Source of the DNA: Lachnoclostridium sp. An118
GTDB lineage: Bacteria; Bacillota; Clostridia; Lachnospirales; Lachnospiraceae
Length of the DNA stretch: 64,000 bases
NCBI RefSeq assembly: GCF_002160985.1
Contig: NZ_NFLQ01000001.1
Span: forward strand, 1 to 64,000
Direction of reading: 5' to 3'
Shown: piece by piece, positions 56,282 to 64,000 of the stretch
Layout: every line of letters begins with the position of its first letter
Numbering within the stretch: position 1 is the stretch's first letter
The notes under the pieces: generated by a model
Seen by the model: only the letters and a program-made list of their open reading frames with translations
The model's database searches: none
What the model was told of the DNA's origin: nothing
Position numbers and translations under genes: made by a program

Positions 56282-59246
56282 AACTTTGTCTGTCCTGTCC
56301 TGCGAGAGGATGTTTGCTTTTTGCTGTGCTTTTCTGCGGCGGATCACGATGACAGCAGTGGCAGAACCTGCTGCTGCCAGTGCCAGAAGAAGATACAGTG
56401 TGTAATTGCTGCCGTCTCCGGTCCTTGCCGCTTTCTTTCCGGAGGTGTTCTGCCCGCCTGTCTGGCTATCGGCTGTGCCGGGCTTTTGATCCTCGCCGCC
56501 TGTTCCTGGCTTCTGCCCGTCATCAGGGTTCTCATCCTCGCCGTCTCCGGGCTTTTGCCCGTCATCCGGGTTTCCTGTGCCGGGATCATAGGCTGTGTTG
56601 GCGGCAGCGCTGTAGACGGCGACTGTGCCGGACACCTCGCATGCAGCCACCAGATAAGCGTTTCCGTCCCAGCTCTCGCCTGCCGGGATGAAGCACAGCC
56701 CCTCCGGCGAGTTGTCGCCTGCGATATCCTCGCTGTAGTCTCTGGAATTGATGTAGTTTGCAAAGCTGATGTGTGCCGGGTCTGTGATGTCGTAGACCAT
56801 CACGCCGCCGACTCTCTCAAGTCCCACGAACGCATAGGTTTTCTCTCCGACAGTCCCGAGTGTCACGCTCTCGGACTCGGGCCCCTTCTTTCCGGAGCGG
56901 TCGTCGATCGTCTTATCGTCATTGGAGCAGTTGAAGTTCTCCGGCACATAGACCGCTGTCTTCGCCTCGAAGTCGCTGCCGCTGTCAAACACCTCGGTCA
57001 GGCCGTTTCCGTCCGCCTCGTATACGGTGAAGGAGCGCCCGCCGAACAGGTAATCCAGGTTTGCATCCAGCCCGTCGTGATCACTGCTGTCGAAGAATAC
57101 CACCTTCCCTGTCAGGCCGCTGTTCTCCTCCGTGATCTTTCCTGTCGGGGAGGTCTGGCCGTCCTTGAAATCTCTCTCGTCTTCGTTGAGATAGTCGCCC
57201 CACTCTCTGGAGTCCCCCTCGTTTGCCGTTACAACATAGTCGGTGCCGTCCACAGAGTAAAGCGCAATGCTGTCCGGCATGCGGATGCCCCGCAGGGATC
57301 CGTAGGTCTTCGGATCATAAGCCTCATCTTTTTTATCAATGTCAACTGCTACAGTGCTGTAGTCTTCATAGCCTGCGGAGTAGATGCCTGTCACTTTCAG
57401 GCTGTTCAGGTCGATGGCTGCGATGGCGTTGGCCTCCTGCAGCGTCACGTATGCCGTGCTGTTTCCCGCTGCGATATACTCCGGCTCCAGGTCTGCTGAC
57501 GGAACGGATCCCTTTTTCAGCACGATCCCCGCATCTGTGAGAGCCTGTCTTGCCTCCGTACTGTCATATGCCTCAAATCCGATGTTCACTGCCTTGTCGT
57601 CCGCAAGAGAGATCACCGTCACGGTTCCCGCCGGATCTGTCGCGCCTCCTTCGTATCCTTCCCTCGGCTCGCCCTCGTTCGCTGTCAGCACCCTGCTGTC
57701 ATCCGGCGTGAATGTCACCATATCCGGCTGGGTGCCTGTCTCATAGGCTTTATCATACGTAAGCGTTCCGTCCGCGTTGCAGGTGAAGAGCGCCACGCGG
57801 CCGCTGTCCGCATATCCGGCTGCCTGGATTGCCGCTGCAAGTTTCGTGCCGTCCGCTGAGACCGCCACGGAAGTCATGTCGCCGTATGTAAAGCCCTCGC
57901 ACTCTGCCTCGATCATGGATTTCACATCGATGTCATTGCCGTCCAGCAGATCCACGTTCTCGCCTGCTGCCAGCGTCTTCATGGGGATGGCGGTCAGGTT
58001 GCCGGTCTGTCCGTTGATGGCGTAGGCCCATCCGGTTGCCGTATTGTAGTCCACGATCTCCATGACACCGCCGTCTGCGTTTGTCATGCCCGCATCGTAG
58101 CGGCCTTCCTGTGTCAGGTTCAGGGATGCGGAAACTTTCCCGTTCTCGGTGCCGGCCGTCTTTGCTCCGCCAAGATTGTATACATGGACGGAGATCTCGT
58201 TCCCTGTCACATCGAATACAGCGTAGCTGGGGCTGTACTCCTGGTTCCACTCCTGGTTGCCGATGGGGAGCTTGCCCTTCAGATATTCCTGGGAACCCGT
58301 CGTTCCGTCCGCAAGGACCGGATAGTCCGCATTGTTCGTTTTGTCGACGGAAGCGAAGGGAGTGTAGTACTGCATGTCAGAGCAGCAGTTGCCTGTCAGG
58401 TAGATGGTGCCGTCCGGATCGTGATAGTTGTCCAGGCGCTCCGCGTTGCGCGCTCCGTCCTTGAGCACGTAGCTTCTGGAGTAGACGTGGTCGTGTCCGC
58501 CCAGGACAAAATCTACGTCAAACTCGTCCATCACCTTCTCGAAGCCCGCGTCCACGTAGTTCTCAATGTCAGAGTCCGCCGCATGCTTGGCCACGGTCTG
58601 GGTGGATTTGTGATGCGTTACGATCAGCCACTGATACTGGCCCGCGTATTCGCTGACGGCTGCGTTCATGGTGGTGCGGAAGTTGTCCACCATGGCCTCA
58701 GCCTCGGAGTTATCTTTGGCTGCGCTGGGCACGCTGGCGTTTCCTGCATTCTCCTCATCATTCCCTCCCGGATAAGCGCCTGTGTTCAGGGTGACGAAGA
58801 GCACATTGTCATAGAGATAATAGTAGTTGCCCTTTGTCTCCATCTCCCGGCGCTCCGTAAAGTCATACTGTCCCTCTGCGTTTGGGGTTACGCCGTTGGA
58901 CTCGGAGCTGTTTGCGATCTCATCTGCTGTCGCCTGGATATAGTTGCCGTGGCTCTGGCTTGTGCCGTTGTTCTGTCCCCGGAAGGTGGTCTTTACCTGG
59001 GCGAGCGCGCCGTTCTCGTCCATGCCCGCCACAGACATCTCGTTGGGCAGGTTGAAGTGGTCCTCGAACATGTAATGGCGGTCGTGGTTGCCCACTGCCG
59101 GCGCATAAGCGATGGACGACATCTCCTCCGGCGCGAAGAAGGCGGCGTACTCGCTCCTCGGCCAGGGCGGATACGGGAGCACCCTGTGCGCAGAGCATGG
59201 CCGCTGCCAGTGTGATGGCGGCGCCTTTGTGCCATTTTCTTCTCAT
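56273..59246 (-). pseudogene. Disrupted cell-surface metallophosphoesterase with choice-of-anchor and sortase-like C-terminus
   Basis: On the minus strand a signal peptide (MRRKWHKGAAITLAAAML... SALAEE, GGAGGAAAG upstream) starts at 59246. Just after it the coding body lies in another frame (EYAAFFAPEEM, APAVGNHDRHY). The body retains GNHD, THHKST and GGHDHVYSR, but the first two metal motifs of the family (D-x-H and GD) are missing. Next come a choice-of-anchor domain of about 500 residues, Asp/Gly-rich DGQKPG repeats, and a C-terminal AARTGDG, a membrane helix and RRRK. A deletion with frameshift between the signal peptide and the body is the simplest reading. Confidence 0.82.
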
Positions 59247-59340
59247 AGGATTCTTTCCTCCTTTTTTCGGATACAAAATTTCCAAAGTTACTATACAGGA
59301 CAAATATTAAGTCGGGATGAGAGTTTGCGAAAAAATGCGT

Positions 59341-59430
59341 AAACTCCAGGTAAATCCATGCGCGGATGTAGAAATCCTACATGAGGAGCCGCGCTCTTAA
59401 CAGGGAATTTACGTAGAATTTACCCGGAGT
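59341..59430. promoter_or_regulatory. Nested inverted repeats in the divergent intergenic region
   Basis: AACTCCAGGTAAAT (59341-59354) and ATTTACCCGGAGTT (59417-59430) are inverted arms with one mismatch. Between them GATGTAG/CTACAT forms a small dyad and GAATTTAC repeats directly. It lies between the disrupted phosphoesterase and the VWA operon and may bind a shared regulator. No convincing promoter is placed here. Confidence 0.45.
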
Positions 59431-59521
59431 TGATAGAGCAAATGCGCAAAATGAAGGAAAATAGAGACAGAAGGATCAAACAGCGGCATGTGCCGCGCAG
59501 GTCGAAGAAAGGAATTGTCTT

Positions 59522-61147
59522 ATGAGGAAAAGAAAATTTGGAACAGCTCTGACCTTATTCCTGGCTTTTGCTCTCCTGCTCACAGGATGCGCGGGCTCGC
59601 CGGGTGAGGCGAAGACGGAAGAGAAGGAGCGGGATGCGTCCGCTGAGATCATGAAGGCGGACGGGACGATCCGCATCCTGTCCGGATCGGAGAACGAGGA
59701 GCTGGAGGCGGTGATAGACGAGTGCAGCCAGGCAACTGGCGTGGAGATCGAGATGGACTACAAGGGCTCTGTAGATATCATGCGGGCTCTGGAGAGCGGC
59801 GCAGAAGAGTATGACGCCGTCTGGCCGGCCAGCAGTATCTGGCTGTCCATGGGGGATGTGAACCACCTGGTGAAGCACAGTCAGTCCATCTCCATGACGC
59901 CGGTGGTCTTCGGCATCCGGGATAGCCTGGCGGAGGAGCTGGGATTTAAGGGGAAAGACGTCTCTGTGAAAGACATCCTGGCCGCCATACAGGGTGGAAA
60001 GATGAGCTTCTGTATGACGAGCGCCACCCAGTCCAACTCCGGGGCCAGCGCCTACATAGGTTTCCTGTACGCGCTTCTGGGCAAGCAGGAGGGCATGACG
60101 GCGGAAGACCTTCAGGGGGAGCAGCTACGGGCTGACATCACGGGACTCCTTGGCGGCGTGGAGCGCAGCTCCGGCAGCTCCGACTGGCTGAAGGACCTGT
60201 TCCTCAAGGAGGACTACGACGCCATGGTCAACTACGAGTGCCTGATCATTGACGCCAACCGGCAGTTGGAGAGCGAGGGAAAAGAGCCGCTCTATATCGT
60301 CTACCCCTACGACGGCCTGTCCATCGCGGACTCGCCCCTCGGGTATGTGGATCACGGGGACAGCCAGAAGGAGGAGGCGTTCCAGGCTGTGCAGCAGTAT
60401 CTGCTGTCGAAGGAGGCCCAGAGTGAGATCGAGGCGACCGGCCGGCGCATCAGCGCGAACGGCGTCTCGGATGAGAATAAGGATGTTTTTAACGAAGAGT
60501 GGGGCGTTGACACGGAGCGGATCCTCTCGCCCATCCAGATGCCGGACGCAGACGTGCTGATGGAGGCGCTGAACCTGTACCAGACAAGCTTTAAGAAGCC
60601 CTCCCTCAACATCTACTGCCTGGATTTCTCCGGCAGCATGGAGGGGACCGGGGAGGCTCAGCTCAAAGACGCCATGTCCCAGATCCTGCTGCAGGAAAAT
60701 GCCAGCAGGAATTTCCTGCAGGCGAATGCGGGGGAGGTCAACGAGGTGATCTTCTTTGACAACACGATCCTGGATATAGAGCGGGCGGCGGACGACTCCG
60801 ACGAGGCTCTGGCGCAGCTCTACCAGAAGGTGGCGGACTTCCAGATCGCAGGCGGCACGGATATCTACAACGCGGCGGCGCAGGCTCTGGCTGAGGCGTC
60901 GTCCTACGACCTGGAAAAGTATACGCCTGCCATCATCCTGATGACGGACGGCGTGTCGGACTACAATTACCAGACGTTCCAGGAGGCCTGGGATACCCTG
61001 GGGATCGATGTACCGGTGTTCTCCATTACTTTCGGGGCGGCGGATCCCACGCAGCTGGAGGAACTGGCAGAAGCAACGGGAGGCCGGGTCTTTGATGGGA
61101 CGCAGGATCTGACAGAGGCCTTCCGCAGTGTGAAAGGATATAATTAG
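59522..61147 (+). CDS. Lipoprotein fusing a solute-binding domain to a VWA domain
   Basis: This 541-residue protein has a lipobox LLTGC with the lipid-anchored cysteine C23. Residues about 45-345 form a periplasmic-binding-type domain (GTIRILSGSENEELEAVID, ATQSNSGASAYIGFLYA). A von Willebrand A domain follows, with MIDAS motif DFSGSMEG starting at D368, GGTDIYNAA and LMTDGVSDYN. So an extracellular ligand-binding module is tied to a metal-dependent adhesion module. No ABC permease is nearby. XpaC follows at five bases. Confidence 0.9.
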   Translation: MRKRKFGTALTLFLAFALLLTGCAGSPGEAKTEEKERDASAEIMKADGTIRILSGSENEELEAVIDECSQATGVEIEMDYKGSVDIMRALESGAEEYDAVWPASSIWLSMGDVNHLVKHSQSISMTPVVFGIRDSLAEELGFKGKDVSVKDILAAIQGGKMSFCMTSATQSNSGASAYIGFLYALLGKQEGMTAEDLQGEQLRADITGLLGGVERSSGSSDWLKDLFLKEDYDAMVNYECLIIDANRQLESEGKEPLYIVYPYDGLSIADSPLGYVDHGDSQKEEAFQAVQQYLLSKEAQSEIEATGRRISANGVSDENKDVFNEEWGVDTERILSPIQMPDADVLMEALNLYQTSFKKPSLNIYCLDFSGSMEGTGEAQLKDAMSQILLQENASRNFLQANAGEVNEVIFFDNTILDIERAADDSDEALAQLYQKVADFQIAGGTDIYNAAAQALAEASSYDLEKYTPAIILMTDGVSDYNYQTFQEAWDTLGIDVPVFSITFGAADPTQLEELAEATGGRVFDGTQDLTEAFRSVKGYN

Positions 61148-61151
61148 CAAT

Positions 61152-61838
61152 ATGAAAGATAAATGGAAAGAAATCGTAAGCATCGCTGTCTCTGCCGTCC
61201 TGGCGCTTCTGCTTTTCGCCGCACTTCTTGTGGGGCTTGGGTGGAACATGCTTCTGTGTATGGGGCTCTCCCTTGTGTCCTACGCCGGGTTCCTCCTGGT
61301 GCTGCGCCCGGTGAGGCGGATCGGGCGGATCGATATCGAGAAGCTGGGCAACGGGGAGGTACTCCATGAAAGGCTGCAGGAGGCGGGGCGCGATTACCGG
61401 CGGATGCGGGAGGCGGCGGACAGGATCCAGGCGCCGGGCCTGCGCCAGTCCGCGTCCGAACTGATCGACATTGCGGGAAACATCCTGAAATTCCTGACCG
61501 ACAACCCGAAGAAGATCCCGTCCGCCAGACGCTACATCGACTACTACCAGGAGACGGCGGCCAACGTGCTGGAGAACTATGTGGAGCTCCAGGACACCAG
61601 GCTCCTCACTGACGAGTCGGAGAAGATCTTTCAGAACACAGCGGAGGCGGTCCTGACGCTCAAGGACGCCTTCCGGATGCAGTTCCAGAAACTGATGCAG
61701 AACGAACTGATGGATATGGAGGCTGACCTGAACCTGCTCAGGCAGACGCTACGCTCGGAGGGGTACGAGGTGCGGCAGGAGGAGGGCCGTGATAAGGGAA
61801 GGGACGGCCAGGGAAACGAAAAGGAGACAGGAGTGTAG
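61152..61838 (+). CDS. XpaC-like (5-bromo-4-chloroindolyl phosphate hydrolysis family) membrane protein
   Basis: The 228-residue protein has two N-terminal hydrophobic helices (residues 8-52: VSAVLALLLFAALLVGLG, LSLVSYAGFLLVL) and a long helical cytoplasmic part (DIAGNILKFLTDNPKK, ARRYIDYYQET, LENYVELQD). This is the XpaC pattern often found beside TelA. Its activity is not established. It lies four bases after the VWA gene. Confidence 0.87.
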   Translation: MKDKWKEIVSIAVSAVLALLLFAALLVGLGWNMLLCMGLSLVSYAGFLLVLRPVRRIGRIDIEKLGNGEVLHERLQEAGRDYRRMREAADRIQAPGLRQSASELIDIAGNILKFLTDNPKKIPSARRYIDYYQETAANVLENYVELQDTRLLTDESEKIFQNTAEAVLTLKDAFRMQFQKLMQNELMDMEADLNLLRQTLRSEGYEVRQEEGRDKGRDGQGNEKETGV

Positions 61839-61841
61839 TAC

Positions 61842-62930
61842 ATGAGGAAGAAGATCATAGGACTTGTTTTGCTGATCTGCGTGATGGCGGCTGTGGGAGG
61901 CATCTACCTCCTGACGGGCGGTTCGGGGGACGGCAAAGAGAAGGAAACAGGGAAGACAAAGCCAAAGACAGCGGTATCCGGCTATGTGGGGGGCGAGAAG
62001 ATCGGGTTCCTGGAAGATGAGGAGGTGCTGTCCATCCTGGGAGAGAAATACGGACTGGAGGTGGACTACTCCAAGGCGGGCTCCCTCGACATGATGACAG
62101 CGGACCTGGAGGGGAGAAATTATCTCTTCCCGTCCAGCAGCATCGCGCTTGAGTACTATGAGGAGCTCCACGGCAGCCCGGTCCAGAGCGAGATCCTCCT
62201 CAACACGCCCATTGTCCTCTACACCCATAAGATCGTGCTGGACGCCTTTGACAGCCAGGGGCTGATCACGAAGGACGGGGACGTAAACTATGTCGATATG
62301 GCGAAGCTGGTGGAGCTGATCCAGAATGATACGGCCTGGGCGGACATCGGCGTGCCGGAGCTGTACGGTACGGTCTCGGTGGATACCACGGATCCGGCCC
62401 GCTCCAACTCGGGCAATATGTTCGCGGCCCTTCTGGCGGATGTGCTGAACGGGGGGCAGACGCTGACCCCGGAGAAGGTGGACGAGATCCTGCCCCAACT
62501 CCAGACAATCTTCGGAAAGCTTGGATACATGGAGACCTCCTCCTCAGATCTGTTCAGCCAGTTCCTGCGGATGGGCGTGGGAGCCACCCCCATCGCGGCG
62601 GGGTACGAGAGCCAGATCATCGAGTACGCCATGCTGCATCCGGAAGAGTATGAGTCGGTCCGGGACGACATCGTCGTGCTCTACCCGGCCCCTACCGTGT
62701 GGTCCGCCCATGTGCTGATCGCTCTGGACGATGCGGGGAAGACCCTGATCCGGGGACTGCAGGATGAAGAGGTGCAGAAGCTGGCGTGGGAAAAGCACGG
62801 TTTCCGCACGGGAAACTATGAGATATCGGACAAGGAGCTCGGCGTGCCGGGCATCGCTGACAATATCACTCAGGTGGCGCAGGTGCCCTCCTACGATGTG
62901 ATGCGCCGGATCATAGACGGGCTCCGGTAA
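61842..62930 (+). CDS. Membrane-anchored solute-binding protein, related to the upstream SBP-VWA protein
   Basis: This 362-residue protein has an N-terminal signal anchor (about residues 5-25) and then a single solute-binding domain. It shares motifs with the upstream fusion: a GSLDMM... PSSSIAL segment (versus GSVDIM... PASSIWL) and an SNSG motif, so the two domains are related. There is no lipobox cysteine. It begins three bases after XpaC. Confidence 0.88.
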   Translation: MRKKIIGLVLLICVMAAVGGIYLLTGGSGDGKEKETGKTKPKTAVSGYVGGEKIGFLEDEEVLSILGEKYGLEVDYSKAGSLDMMTADLEGRNYLFPSSSIALEYYEELHGSPVQSEILLNTPIVLYTHKIVLDAFDSQGLITKDGDVNYVDMAKLVELIQNDTAWADIGVPELYGTVSVDTTDPARSNSGNMFAALLADVLNGGQTLTPEKVDEILPQLQTIFGKLGYMETSSSDLFSQFLRMGVGATPIAAGYESQIIEYAMLHPEEYESVRDDIVVLYPAPTVWSAHVLIALDDAGKTLIRGLQDEEVQKLAWEKHGFRTGNYEISDKELGVPGIADNITQVAQVPSYDVMRRIIDGLR

Positions 62931-62967
62931 AGGACCCGGCTAAAATAACAGAAAGGAAAGAATGACT

Positions 62968-64000
62968 ATGGCAGAGATAACCCTGGATACGTTGAGAAAG
63001 CAGAGAGGACAGGCGGCGGATGTGCCAGCGGAGGAGACGCCGGACACCCTCAAGGAGCAGATCACTTTGCTCACGCCGGATGAGAGACGCAAGGTGGAGG
63101 AGCTGAAGGAGCAGATCGATCTGACGGATTCCCAGATGCTGATGCAGTACGGTGCCGGAGCGAAGCAGAACATCGCGGATTTCTCCGAGAATATCCTGAA
63201 TAACGTCCGCGCAAAGGACACAGGATATGTGGGAGAGCTGATGACCGGGCTCATCGCCAATGTGGAGGGACTGGACTTTGACTCCCTGGAGAAAGAGGGC
63301 GGGCTCATGGGCATTTTTAAGAAGGCGGAGTCCAAAGTGAAGAAATTCCTCATGCAGTACGAGAAGCTGGAAGTCCAGGTGGACAGGATCGAGGGCAAAC
63401 TGGAGGAGGCCCGGATGGAGATGCTCAAAGACATCGGCATGCTGGACGCCATGTATGAGAAAAACCTGTCCTACTTCCGGCAGCTTCAGCTCTACATTGC
63501 GGCCGGAGAGGAGAAGCTGCAGGAGCTGCGGGAACAGACGCTTCCCTCCCTGCGGGCCGAGGCCGAGAGGAGCGGCGATCCCATGAACGCCCAGATCGTC
63601 CGGGACTTTGAGGACACGGTGAACCAGTTTGAGAAGAAGATCCACGACCTGAAGACGAGCCGGACCATCGCCATCCAGACGGCCCCGCAGCTCCGGCTTG
63701 TACAGAACAATGACAAGCTTCTGGCTGACAAGATCCAGACGGCGATCCAGGAGACTATCCCTTTGTGGAAGAGCCAGATGGTCATGGCGCTGGGGCTGTA
63801 CCGGCAGCAGGAGGCCCTGAAGCTGCAGCGGAATATCACGGACACGACGAACCAGCTCCTTTTGCAGAACTCGGAGAAGCTCAGGCAGAACACCCTGGAC
63901 GTGGTGAGGGAGTCGGAGCGGAGCATTGTGGATATCGCGACGCTGAAGAAGGCGAACGAGAACCTGATTAGCACCATGAGCGAGGCGGTCCGCATCCAGC
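62968..64000 (+). CDS. telA: Toxic anion resistance protein TelA (partial, runs off the window)
   Basis: At least 344 residues are present, beginning MAEITLDTLRKQRGQ; the end is beyond 64000. The sequence has the TelA/KlaA layout of long helices, with SENILNNVRAKDTGYVGEL, LEVQVDRIEGKLEEARMEML, NLSYFRQLQLYIAAGEEKL and APQLRLVQNNDKLLADKI. TelA is implicated in tellurite and colicin tolerance, though its mechanism is unclear. GGAAAG precedes ATG 62968; an ATG two codons upstream is also open. It is the last gene of the VWA-XpaC-SBP operon. Confidence 0.92.
   Translation, partial: MAEITLDTLRKQRGQAADVPAEETPDTLKEQITLLTPDERRKVEELKEQIDLTDSQMLMQYGAGAKQNIADFSENILNNVRAKDTGYVGELMTGLIANVEGLDFDSLEKEGGLMGIFKKAESKVKKFLMQYEKLEVQVDRIEGKLEEARMEMLKDIGMLDAMYEKNLSYFRQLQLYIAAGEEKLQELREQTLPSLRAEAERSGDPMNAQIVRDFEDTVNQFEKKIHDLKTSRTIAIQTAPQLRLVQNNDKLLADKIQTAIQETIPLWKSQMVMALGLYRQQEALKLQRNITDTTNQLLLQNSEKLRQNTLDVVRESERSIVDIATLKKANENLISTMSEAVRIQ

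Noticed and set aside
56135-57499. 454-codon plus-strand frame overlapping the asparaginase end and the phosphoesterase body
   Set aside because: It crosses the 19-base-stem terminator, is low in complexity and matches no motif. The minus-strand body is the real coding sequence.
58184-59215. 343-codon plus-strand frame inside the disrupted phosphoesterase
   Set aside because: It is antisense to the GNHD and GGHDH motif region and has no ribosome site.

Overview
This window looks like chromosomal DNA of a gut-type Lachnospiraceae (Clostridium cluster XIVa) bacterium. The grounds are the gene order comM-dprA-topA-codY and rpsB-tsf, a T-box upstream of thrS, CIRCE control of groESL, BceRS/FtsX-like and YtrA-like ABC modules, and small proteins that I recall mainly from Lachnospiraceae (a DUF5688-type and a DUF6106-like protein). 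The genus cannot be fixed from sequence alone. I see no rRNA, prophage, insertion sequence or CRISPR array.

Layout. 0.1-11.7 kb is core housekeeping: comM, dprA, topA, codY, a small unknown gene, groES-groEL behind a CIRCE element with an extra half-site, guaB and galM. 11.8-14.7 kb holds a membrane-tethered amidase and a T-box-controlled thrS whose product lacks the TGS domain. 14.8-16.2 kb is a decayed patch with a small gene, a frameshifted HTH remnant and the C-terminal half of a dicarboxylate/amino-acid symporter. 16.2-18.3 kb encodes a large OYE/dienoyl-CoA-reductase-type flavoenzyme. 18.5-20.5 kb has a chorismate mutase-shikimate kinase fusion, yqeG and efp. 20.6-26.6 kb has a DUF5688-like gene, tRNA-Arg(CCG), a secreted unknown protein, azlCD, a GntR-ABC operon and endonuclease IV. 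26.7-30.3 kb groups argS with two stand-alone tRNA-editing proteins (AlaX and a ProX/YbaK type). 30.4-34.1 kb has a CPBP protease and two tandem NlpC/P60 hydrolases.

34.2-37.6 kb is an ABC-2 transporter cluster headed by a regulator that joins a degenerate ABC domain to LytTR and is split by a G7 tract. 37.7-39.5 kb is rpsB-tsf. 39.7-42.4 kb is a large SF2 helicase with predicted membrane helices. 42.4-47.4 kb is a response regulator, a histidine kinase without membrane segments, an ABC ATPase and an FtsX-type permease. 47.5-49.1 kb has an unknown protein and a LysR regulator. 49.2-56.2 kb is a peptide/aspartate utilisation region: two YitT proteins, a POT transporter, peptidase T, an M18 aminopeptidase and asparaginase. 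56.2-59.2 kb is a broken metallophosphoesterase/choice-of-anchor surface protein. 59.5 kb to the end is a tight operon of a solute-binding-VWA lipoprotein, XpaC-like protein, a second related solute-binding protein and TelA, which runs off the window.

The most promising places for undescribed biology are the VWA/XpaC/SBP/TelA operon (two related binding proteins with no permease beside them), the membrane-tethered helicase and the G7-interrupted ABC-LytTR regulator. All functional calls rest on reading motifs by eye; no database search or structure prediction was run.
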